Source: JAKAWW01 sp049966775 (GTDB lineage: Archaea; Micrarchaeota; Micrarchaeia; Micrarchaeales; Micrarchaeaceae). Taken from it: a DNA stretch of 18,942 bases. Numbering within the stretch: position 1 is the stretch's first letter; every line of letters starts with the position of its first letter. The stretch covers positions 1 through 18,942 of the forward strand of contig JBMFTZ010000015.1 in assembly GCA_049966775.1 (NCBI GenBank), written 5' to 3'. Below are positions 1 through 6,900 of this stretch, piece after piece. Both the position numbers and the translations under genes were made by a program. The notes under the pieces were generated by a model. The model did not search any database. It was not told the DNA's origin and worked only from the letters and a program-made list of their open reading frames with translations.

Positions 1-287
1 CGCTTCGATACGATAAATACTATTTCTTTTCCTGTGATATTCCGTTAACGGCAGCGCGGCTCATAAAAAGTTGCGCTGCAATTCTGCCGGAAACGTGAGA
101 TTATGAATAGCGTAGCGAATGCAAAATATAAAGAACTATCTGCCAATGAAGTTGGCCATCAGTACAACTTCCAGCACATTGTTTTGGTTACTGGCGGATA
201 AAAGGGATAAAGTTCAATTTTGATGTACGATAAAGTTACTTGTGTATCTATCCCACTGCCAGTATCAGCAATCTGATTATATGGATA
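1..287. other. Left-edge stretch without a convincing gene
   Basis: No open frame here is long or protein-like enough to call. A plus-strand frame open from the window edge closes at 96-98 and could be the last 31 codons of a gene, but its composition is not persuasive. A 32-codon ATG frame at 103-201 also has no support. The stretch is visibly more A+T-rich than the rest of the window. It contains a nested inverted repeat (189-264, listed separately). It lies immediately 3' of the minus-strand tRNA-Thr, a place where archaeal integrative elements often insert, but I see no second copy of the tRNA 3' end, so no attachment site is claimed. Confidence 0.5.
189..264. repeat. Nested inverted repeat, possible structured RNA
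   Basis: TACTGGC at 189-195 is complementary to GCCAGTA at 258-264 (7 bp). Inside it GGGATA at 204-209 is complementary to TATCCC at 249-254 (6 bp), and AAGT at 210-213 can pair with ACTT at 238-241. The loops also hold a direct repeat GATAAAGTT (206-214 and 229-237). The nested arrangement could fold as a small RNA on either strand. I cannot match it to a known class: the internal loops are too uneven for a clear H/ACA guide, and C/D boxes are not convincing. Chance in A+T-rich DNA is possible. Confidence 0.3.
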
Positions 288-323
288 AGCCCCAGGAGGG
301 AATTGGACCCTCGACCTTCTGCT

Positions 324-334
324 TTATGGCTTGC
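324..334 (-). other. 11-nt tRNA intron at canonical position 37/38
   Basis: The anticodon stem TCTGC/GCAGA is the outer helix, ATGG/CCAT the 4-bp central helix, and TAG and AAA the 3-base bulges cut after their second base. The inner side is only a 4-base loop (CAAG), so this is a relaxed BHB without a second outer helix. Excision of the 11 bases leaves a 7-base anticodon loop with GGT in the anticodon place. At 11 nt it is close to the smallest introns that can work. Confidence 0.85.
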
Positions 335-351
335 TACCATGCAGACGCTCT

Positions 352-384
352 CTAGTGCTTCTGCTTCTTCATCAAAGCAAAGGT
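352..384 (-). other. 33-nt tRNA intron in the D-loop (position 20/21)
   Basis: The junctions form a complete bulge-helix-bulge. The D stem GCTC/GAGC is the outer helix and AGTG/CACT the 4-bp central helix. The 3-base bulges are GCA (5' side) and AGA (3' side), each cut after the second base. A 9-position inner helix follows, with one mismatch and one wobble pair. Excision restores a 7-base D-loop, AGTGGCA. Introns at this position are non-canonical and depend on archaeal splicing endonucleases of broad specificity. Confidence 0.85.
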
Positions 385-410
385 GCCACTGAGCTACTGG
401 GGCAAGATAA

Positions 411-665
411 TCATAGCTCTTTGTACACGTCGCTGCCTTCGTCTACCGGGGCGTCAACTTTTATGCCTACGGAGTCGCCCTTGAAGCCTTTTTCCACGTT
501 TATGTGGTTTATCTGCATGCTGGTCACTTTCTGCTCGTTTTCGCTGCTGCCCTGCTTGAATACCAGCATGTCCCCAATTGCTACCTCGTCTTCTAGTACA
601 ACCGCAGCGACCCCAATCTTGTCGTAGTAGTGCTCCACCTTACCTACTTTTACTTTCTCGGGCAT
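411..665 (-). CDS. Translation elongation factor-like protein (EF-Tu domain 2-like)
   Basis: This 84-residue protein begins MPEKVKVGKVEHYY. Its pattern matches small archaeal proteins resembling the beta-barrel domain 2 of EF-Tu/EF-1A: a G-x-V opening strand, a KIGVAAVVL strand, VAIGDMLVF in the middle, V-x-SMQI, and GDSVGIKV near the end. It has no GTPase domain, so it cannot be a factor by itself, and its role is unknown. The ATG at 665 is preferred over an in-frame TTG at 674 because a TATA-like element at 685-700 lies about 25 bases upstream, which fits a leaderless transcript. tRNA-Thr follows 7 bases after the stop, so the two genes are probably co-transcribed. Confidence 0.8.
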   Translation of the reverse strand: MPEKVKVGKVEHYYDKIGVAAVVLEDEVAIGDMLVFKQGSSENEQKVTSMQINHINVEKGFKGDSVGIKVDAPVDEGSDVYKEL

Positions 666-684
666 TTGTATCAACAGTATTGCT

Positions 685-700
685 CAAATAAAGTTTAAAG
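685..700 (-). promoter_or_regulatory. TATA box for the elongation-factor-like gene
   Basis: On the minus strand the segment reads CTTTAAACTTTATTTG. The CTTTATTT core is centred about 25 bases before the ATG at 665, the usual TATA-to-start distance in archaea, implying a leaderless message that would also carry tRNA-Thr. Confidence 0.5.
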
Positions 701-726
701 AGATTTGTATTGCATTGTATTGGCGC

Positions 727-2250
727 CTAGCCTGCAATTATACTGCCAAAGCTCGTACTTGGCATTATGCCGTTTGGTGGGAAAGCTGGCGAGTAATAAT
801 TTACAGGACTGCTGGACCAAAGCGACCAATAGGCAGGGCCTCCGCCATTAAACCAATCATATTCGATCGCATACGCACCAGGCGAAACTGCCCCGGAAGT
901 ATATAATGTTGCCCCCTCCCCCTGCCAATGGCTAATTAAGTTTGATGGATTTGCTGTCCCTCCTAGCCAGCTTGTAAATCCGCCGCCGTATTGGCCTATC
1001 CCGAGAGCTCCTCCATCATCTATATCGACAGAGAATGTTGTGCTTGAAGAGAAGTCGGCGAAGCCTATCTCTTTTATGGTATAAGCATTATTGCCATTAG
1101 ATACAGGAGGGTTTGGAAATCCATTACCGCCACTATACGCATATTGCAAATTGTTAATTACATAGCTTTCTGTGCCACCATTCACATCTTGCGTAGATCC
1201 TGTGAGCGTAGTGTTAAAGTAGTTGGTCTGTGACACCCATGTCTGCCCCCCAGATGAGATCGCGTATCCATTATTAAGAAGGGCACTGTATACTGCTGAT
1301 TCTGCAGGCGCATACCATTGAGCGTTATCATAATATATCTGGTATATAAGCCCAGAATTCATGACATTTTGTATATTATCGTATTCGCCATAAACTGGGC
1401 TGAGCTGCGGCGCCTCGCCAGCATAAACACCGTCGTAGTTAATGCTGTATGGCAGGAAATACATGTCTATTACCATGTTCTGGTTCGGCGGTATCGCAAC
1501 AGGCAGCTTGACCCAGAATATTGCATCGCCCGTAGACGAGCTCGTGCAGTTTGCCTCGCACCAGCTGTAGAGCTCCTTGTCGCCATAATAGAAGCGTATG
1601 TTGCCAAGGTTGGTTCTTTCATATGTTACATAGGTTGAAGGTGCAAACTGTATCATTTGCTGAAAGTGCGCAGGCACTGCACTGCCTTGGTCATTTGATA
1701 TAGTTATAGGCACATAATAGGTGCCGCTGACCGAGCTGCTCGGCAATACGGATGCGCTCACAGTGAGGTAGCCCGAATAGGTGAAATTGCTGCTTTCGGG
1801 GCAGCTGGCATTATATATGCTTGATGCCCCAGCCGCGCAGTAGTTTGCTTTCATGCGAAATGTGCCTGCGTAAGACCTGCCAAGAACTGCCTTGGAATTG
1901 AAATACGCAACGCAGTACATCTCCTGCCCTGCAATTGCAAAGCTGGGTGCGCAGTAGCCACTTGTGCTGTTCACATAGCCCAGATATGCGCTGAACGCGC
2001 TCGTGTTTACTATGCCAGGCATCATGTCTGTTGCCACGATGAGCAACTCTGAGCCAGTGCTGGTATTCGCATACACGGCGTCGGCGCAGTTGAATCCGCT
2101 GTAGAAGTTGCATGCACTTGGCAGTATTGTTTTAGGGAGCGAAAAGTACATGAAAAGCAGCAGTAATGCCACCGCTATTATAAGGAGCATGAACGCGTAG
2201 GTGCTCAGAAACTCTATGGCGCTCTGCCCTCTCGAGCATGTAATTCGCAT
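727..2250 (-). CDS. Pilin-headed surface protein with DUF2341-like and PA14-like regions
   Basis: This is a 507-residue secreted protein. It begins MRITCSRG|QSAIEFL followed by a hydrophobic helix (about 14-38). This is an archaeal class III (type IV pilin-type) signal: Gly8 before the cut, Gln at +1 and Glu at +5, a natural target of a PibD/EppA-type peptidase, which is not in this window. Residues about 180-270 resemble DUF2341 (PITISNDQG, IRFYYGDKELYSWCE, IFWVKLP). Residues about 300-490 look PA14-like, with FSVDIDDGGALGIG near 405 and AYAIEYDWFNGGGPAYW near 461, suggesting carbohydrate binding. Paired cysteines and N-glycosylation sequons fit an extracellular protein. The ATG at 2250 fits a leaderless start from the TATA at 2271-2281; an upstream extension of 31 codons lacks support. 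It may be an adhesin carried by the pilus-like machine encoded at 13129-18706. The domain calls are moderately sure. Confidence 0.8.
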   Translation of the reverse strand: MRITCSRGQSAIEFLSTYAFMLLIIAVALLLLFMYFSLPKTILPSACNFYSGFNCADAVYANTSTGSELLIVATDMMPGIVNTSAFSAYLGYVNSTSGYCAPSFAIAGQEMYCVAYFNSKAVLGRSYAGTFRMKANYCAAGASSIYNASCPESSNFTYSGYLTVSASVLPSSSVSGTYYVPITISNDQGSAVPAHFQQMIQFAPSTYVTYERTNLGNIRFYYGDKELYSWCEANCTSSSTGDAIFWVKLPVAIPPNQNMVIDMYFLPYSINYDGVYAGEAPQLSPVYGEYDNIQNVMNSGLIYQIYYDNAQWYAPAESAVYSALLNNGYAISSGGQTWVSQTNYFNTTLTGSTQDVNGGTESYVINNLQYAYSGGNGFPNPPVSNGNNAYTIKEIGFADFSSSTTFSVDIDDGGALGIGQYGGGFTSWLGGTANPSNLISHWQGEGATLYTSGAVSPGAYAIEYDWFNGGGPAYWSLWSSSPVNYYSPAFPPNGIMPSTSFGSIIAG

Positions 2251-2270
2251 ACTTATATATGCTATGCAAC

Positions 2271-2281
2271 CAATATAAAGT
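2271..2281. promoter_or_regulatory. Shared TATA element between divergent adhesin and ksgA genes
   Basis: The plus strand reads CCAATATAAAG and the minus strand CTTTATATTGG. Its centre is about 26 bases before the adhesin ATG (2250) and about 25 bases before a TTG (2300) or 33 before the ATG (2309) of ksgA. On the minus strand it is preceded by CAAAA, a plausible BRE. No better TATA is placed for ksgA, so one near-symmetrical element may serve both directions. Confidence 0.5.
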
Positions 2282-2308
2282 TTTGTTGCAAAATACAGCT
2301 TGAGCAAA

Positions 2309-3106
2309 ATGACCAGCGAGTATGTGCAGCTTATAAGGGGCATAAAGCCAAAGAAAAGTCTGGGTCAGAGCTTCCTGATAAACAGTGAGATCGCAAAAGT
2401 CGAGGCAAACTACGGCGCGGGCAAGCGTGTGCTCGAGCTTGGCCCTGGCTTTGGCATACTTACTGGCGAGCTTTGCGGCGTGGCAAAGAGCGTTGTGGCG
2501 ATCGAAAAGGACAGCACGCTTTTTTCAATACTCGAGGCACGCCTCAAATGCGGCAACGCCAAGCTCGTCAACGGCGATTTCTTTGACATAGGTAACGATT
2601 ATGCAAATGATTGCGATATAATGATTTCCAATATACCGTATAACCTGTCTAGCAGGGTGATATCGTGGCTTGCCGAGCACAGGATGCCCGCACTGCTATG
2701 CATGCAGAAGGAATTCGTGGAGCATATGCTGGCGAGGCCTGACACAAGGAAATACTCGAAGCTGAGCGTCATGGCGGGGCTCTCGTTTGACATATACCAG
2801 ATAATGGGCGTAAAGGCGGGCAACTTCTATCCCAGGCCAAAGGTAGACTCGGCAATAGTATTCATGAAGCCCAAAGGTGCCGTAATACCGGGCGATGTTG
2901 GCATGGTCATAGCCGCGCTGATAATGCACAAGAAGAAGACGGTGCGCAACGCGATATTAGATTCGAGGCATGCGCTCGGCATAGCCGATAGTGTTGCCCG
3001 CGAAATAGCTGAAGCGCTGCCCGAAGCGGGTGAGCGCGTCTTTAAGCTTTCCCCAGAAGCACTTGAAGCTGTTGCCGCAAAGATAAGCGGCATGCTAAAG
3101 CGCTAA
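2309..3106 (+). CDS. 16S rRNA N6,N6-dimethyladenosine transferase KsgA/Dim1
   Basis: The enzyme dimethylates two adjacent adenines in the 3' terminal helix of small-subunit rRNA using S-adenosylmethionine and takes part in late 30S maturation. Counting from the ATG (265 residues), the family signature KPKKSLGQSFL lies at 13-23, SAM motif I VLELGPGFG at 41-49, the acidic residue of motif II at E66, D90 in NGDF, and the catalytic NIPY at 108-111. FYPRPKVDSAIV and a C-terminal helical domain follow, all expected for the family and full length. A TTG at 2300 would add three residues and would sit about 25 bases after the TATA at 2271-2281, so a leaderless TTG start is possible; I chose the ATG. 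The gene ends 2 bases from the convergent hydrolase gene. Confidence 0.95.
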   Translation: MTSEYVQLIRGIKPKKSLGQSFLINSEIAKVEANYGAGKRVLELGPGFGILTGELCGVAKSVVAIEKDSTLFSILEARLKCGNAKLVNGDFFDIGNDYANDCDIMISNIPYNLSSRVISWLAEHRMPALLCMQKEFVEHMLARPDTRKYSKLSVMAGLSFDIYQIMGVKAGNFYPRPKVDSAIVFMKPKGAVIPGDVGMVIAALIMHKKKTVRNAILDSRHALGIADSVAREIAEALPEAGERVFKLSPEALEAVAAKISGMLKR

Positions 3107-3108
3107 TA

Positions 3109-3774
3109 TCATTGCTTGAATGAGTATGTAGGCTCCTGCACCTCCTTCAGCAGCAGCGCCTTGCCCACCTTGTTCTTGAATCTCTCCTCAGCAAGTTGCG
3201 AGCCCTCCCTGCCGAGAAGATTCTTGTAATGCATGGGTGCCACATACTTTGCATCGATGGCGTTTGCAGCTTCTACTACTTCGTCTACGCCCATCGTATA
3301 GGTGCCGCCCATTGGCAGCAGCGCAAGGTCTATGCCCTTAAGCTGCAGCATCTCAGGCACAAAGTCCGTATCGCCCGCATGGTATATTGTGCCGTCGTCA
3401 ACGTGAATCACATAGCCCACCCATTCGTTGGCCTTTGGGTGGAAATCGAGCCTTTCCTTTACTATGTTGTAGGCGGGCACCGCCTCTATGCTTACGCCTT
3501 CGAAGTCGTACTTGAAGCCTGGTCTTGCTATCCTTACGTTTTTGCCTTCGCGCAGCGTCTGTGTCGATGTTATTATAAGCGTGTTCTTCTGCTTGACCTT
3601 CTCTATGTCAAGTTTGCTGAAATGGTCGAAGTGCGCATGCGTTACAAGTATCAGGTCTGCTTTGTTGCCGCTCGCCACGCGCTCTGAAACGTTGAAAGGG
3701 TCTATATACAAGGTAATGCCCCCGCTTTTTATGTAAAAGCTTGCATGGCCTATCCAATGCAGATTTTCGAACAT
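3109..3774 (-). CDS. Metallo-beta-lactamase-fold hydrolase (UPF0173/UlaG-like)
   Basis: This is a soluble 221-residue protein of the metallo-beta-lactamase superfamily, in the group annotated as UPF0173 or UlaG-like. The family fold is plain: WIGHASF at 7-13, YIDPF at 23-27, the metal motif THAHFDH (H46, H48, D50, H51), H132 and D135 in YHAGDTD, PMGGTYTMG around 154-162, and H182 in APMHY. The substrate is not known; relatives hydrolyse phosphate esters or lactones, and many are uncharacterised. Start choice: in-frame ATGs lie at 3792, 3786 and 3774. A TATA-like AGATAAATAC at 3830-3821 would put transcription start near 3800. MFENLHWIGH at 3774 matches the usual N-terminus of the family and is preceded by GGCGGT. 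Longer starts are possible. Confidence 0.9.
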   Translation of the reverse strand: MFENLHWIGHASFYIKSGGITLYIDPFNVSERVASGNKADLILVTHAHFDHFSKLDIEKVKQKNTLIITSTQTLREGKNVRIARPGFKYDFEGVSIEAVPAYNIVKERLDFHPKANEWVGYVIHVDDGTIYHAGDTDFVPEMLQLKGIDLALLPMGGTYTMGVDEVVEAANAIDAKYVAPMHYKNLLGREGSQLAEERFKNKVGKALLLKEVQEPTYSFKQ

Positions 3775-3820
3775 GTTACCGCCCATATGCATAACTGCGC
3801 ACTCATACTCGCCTTGCAAT

Positions 3821-3830
3821 GTATTTATCT
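3821..3830 (-). promoter_or_regulatory. TATA-like box for the metallo-hydrolase gene
   Basis: The minus strand reads AGATAAATAC, about 25 bases before a predicted start near 3800 and a short distance before the candidate ATGs at 3792-3774. Confidence 0.35.
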
Positions 3831-3867
3831 TTTTGCGCTTGCTTTGTATACGGAACTCCACCTATGC

Positions 3868-3882
3868 TAATAAATAAATATA
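3868..3882 (+). promoter_or_regulatory. TATA box of the giant surface protein gene
   Basis: AATAAATAAATATAT is centred about 27 bases before the ATG at 3904. No ribosome binding site precedes that ATG, so the long message probably begins at or next to its first codon. Confidence 0.55.
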
Positions 3883-3903
3883 TGCTTGTAGCAAATAACA
3901 CTG

Positions 3904-6900
3904 ATGGCTATGCGTGGTGCGGTGCAGCTTGCGGCATTGATTTTGCTTTTTGCGCTTGCACAGCCCCGCTTTTCCGTTGCGCAGGCGCCTCAAGGCGCGC
4001 GCGCCTTGATACCGATGACCGCTTCCTATGGCTGCTCAATCGATACGAGCACGTACGGCTCATGCTATAGCACGGGCTCCGACACGGTGACAACCTACTA
4101 CAACAACTATGCTGGCTCTGGCGCGTTCTCACCCGTATCTTCTGCGACCAGCGCGCTTCCGCTCACTTCAAACATTTTGCAATCAAACGCAAGATCTGGC
4201 CAATGGCTTATAACATGCCCGATGACCCCGAACGAGCTTAACACCACCGAATACTTTTCCTCTAACAATGATTCATTCATGCTGGGTGACCGGTGCCTCG
4301 CCAATTCGCAGCCCCTTTCCACCACGACATACCTTGATACCAACACCTACTGGTCTTTATACTCGCTCGCCTCCACATCGATAAACTTCAATATCAACAA
4401 TATCGGGCAGGCTTTTGCGAGCGTTCTTGCATATTCGGGGCAGGCTGCCACGCAGGGTGAAGGCTACAACATAGCGAACGGCTATAACTCAAAGTCGTAC
4501 ATATACGACAGCGTGCCATCGAGCAACCAGTCGGCGCTGTGGACCTGGAATGCAAAATATGCCAACCTGAAAGAGTTTGGCCCGGCGATCAAGAAAGGCG
4601 ACTTCTATAATAGCAAGTATTACAGCGGTCTCCAGTACAGGAGCGGGCCGTTTTCCGCGATATCTGATAACACCCTCTGGGTATGGTACTGCAACTATGT
4701 GTATAACTACCAGGACAGTTCCGATCTGACGCTGCTTAACAACACTAACATCACAATAGCAGCGGTCAATCCATCGCCACCGACCAGCGATTACATAGAA
4801 TATATGGGCGTGTATTCCCATCCGGTCAGCTTTATCAACCTTAACGGGCTTTGCGCTTGGGATTTGGCGAGCGGCTCGACCATGTACTGCGGAAGCGGGT
4901 GGCATTATGTTGGCGCCGGCCGCGTAAGTTTCCGCGGCAGCAATAAGGGTGCCGATATATACACATCAACGCGCTATCCTGGTGATTATGTTGCCGCTTA
5001 CTGGGTCACCAAGTACGGGCTCGTTCCGCAGGCGGATACAGTTGTCGCGCCTATCGCTTCACTCCATTATAGGTATGTGCCCGCATTGCCGTATTTTCTT
5101 TACGATATCTCGATGCCAGCGCTGTACAGCACGGTGAGCAACAAGATGGAATACCTCAACCTTTCTTTCGATATGTACAGCGCGCACAATTATATTGCTC
5201 CAGCCAATTACCTAGATGCCTTCCCTCTTTACACTGGTTCTGCGTTTTTTGCAAATTACAGCGACAATCTAACCGCCTTCAACTCTAGCGCGGCTTCTTT
5301 GAGTCCAAGCCTGTCCTCCAGCTTTAATCCGATAAGCAACCTGTTCCTCAGCTCTATGGGTGCTGGCCAGCTTTTGGGCGTAAGCAATATCTTCAGCAAT
5401 CTGCTTAATACGGTCGGCTCAGCTGGCGGATACGCTTACCTGGGCGTGCGCAGCCCGCAGTTCATTGCGGCGTCACCCAACGATTATGTATATGTGATAA
5501 ATTATACGAACACGTGCGGATTTGCGTGCTTTACGGGCAGCTCCAACGCATACCTTTACACATTCAGATTTATACCCCAGGGCTATTACAATCTGTCCAA
5601 CGATCAGCCGAATACCGTGCCGCAGCAGAATCCCTCAACGTGGAGCACGTGGAATTCGCTATGGGCTAGCTATTGGCAGAACGCCGTAAAGGAGCAGTCG
5701 AGCAACCTCTACCTAGTGGGCGTAACTGATCTTACATCTTCTAGTTCATCATGGTGGGGCTTTCAAAATTCGGGAGTGATACCAACAAGCGTGACATCCG
5801 ATTATTCGGATGATGTCTTCTTTATCGGCGATTATGCAGGCAGTAGCAACAAGTTTTTCATAGGTGCGCTCTTCCCTGACGGCACAAAGCGCGGCGCATC
5901 AGAGACGCAGCCAAGCGGCTTCATGCCTTCGCAGGAATTTGCTGTCTCGCCCGGAGGCCAGGAGCTATACCTTGCAAACGAGCACTACCCCGGGAGCATA
6001 GTATTATACGGGAGCCCCTCGTTCAGCTACCAAGGCACAATAAACATGTCATATTCCAATTCTACGTATAATATGAGCATAACTGCTTATCTGGCGCACG
6101 GCGGCCCGTTTGGTAGCAGCGAAATAGCGCAGGCGTATTTGAACGCGCCCGCAACTAACGACATAGCGGGTTACCACTACCCGATAGCCATAACCGACCA
6201 GAAGGGGCTCCTTTACGTGTTTGACCTATGGAGCTTCACAGTGGGCAACATGCCATCCTCGCTGCTCACGCTGCGCGTCTTTTCAGCGAACAACACCGAG
6301 CTGCCAATCAACGGGCAGAACTTCACCACAATGTTCCCCGCAAACAGCGAAGCGATAAGCACGTCGCAGGGAACGCCCATAACCGAATGGCCGCCATATG
6401 GCTGGGTTCTCGCGGCAAACATAAGCATTGGCAACAATCAGTATGTTTCATATTGTGCGGCAGGCTGCACATACACGCCGAGCTCTACGGCTTTGCAAGG
6501 CAATCCTTATCCACCAATAGGCCCATGGATCAGCGCAGGTGGTGCAACAACGGTGAATCCGCAGAGCGTAAGCATTTCCACAAGCTTCAACGGCACATTC
6601 AACATGATTGCGCATGTGAATAGCTGGAGCACCCAAATACAGTATAGCTGCATAAAGTATGGCACTGGCAGATACCCACCATGCCTGGAGCACGGCTATG
6701 TGACCCAAAACAGCAAAGGCCCGCCGTTGTACACAGAGCTGCTCACCTTCCAGCCCACTATAGATAACTATACTAAGACATCGCTTACAGCCTACTCGCC
6801 ATACGCGTGTTATGTAAACGCAAGCGGCTATGCCGGTGGTGCTTGCACCTATAACGCCATAGTCGCTGACGCGATATCAAAGATATGGCCGCCGTTCCTA

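Larger units (their letters stand above)
288..403 (-). tRNA. tRNA-Thr (anticodon GGT) with two introns
   Basis: The acceptor arms GCCCCAG (403-397) and CTGGGGC (295-289) pair over 7 bp, followed by a U discriminator at 288. CCA is not encoded. The T-arm stem is GAGGG/CCCTC and the anticodon stem TCTGC/GCAGA. Removing two BHB introns (352-384, 33 nt; 324-334, 11 nt) leaves a normal 72-nt tRNA with D-arm GCTC-AGTGGCA-GAGC and anticodon loop ATGGTAA, anticodon GGT at 338-336, which decodes ACC. U73 agrees with many archaeal tRNA-Thr. The T-loop reads TCCAATT, so the usually invariant U55 is C. The gene starts 7 bases after the stop codon of the elongation-factor-like gene, so the two are probably on one transcript. 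Confidence 0.9.

Noticed and set aside
2..98. Frame open from the left edge for 31 codons
   Set aside because: It could be the tail of a gene, but 31 codons without recognisable sequence is within chance for an edge frame.
103..201. 32-codon ATG frame in the left stretch
   Set aside because: It is short, has no clear ribosome binding site or well-placed TATA, and its 3' part overlaps the inverted repeat; there is no sign of coding beyond openness.
221..276. Box C/D guide RNA (TGATGT and CTGA motifs)
   Set aside because: The C box is imperfect and I find no properly spaced internal D'/C' pair.
288..403. tRNA-Cys reading of the intron-bearing tRNA (GCA in the loop)
   Set aside because: The GCA triplet falls inside the 11-base intron defined by the BHB; splicing puts GGT in the anticodon place with a proper 7-base loop.
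3196..3687. Long plus-strand open frame opposite the metallo-hydrolase gene
   Set aside because: It is a shadow of a clear enzyme with intact metal motifs on the other strand; the composition is not protein-like.
6228..6623. 131-codon frame inside the giant surface gene
   Set aside because: It is an alternate frame inside a 1651-codon gene with His/Arg/Gln-rich noise-like translation.
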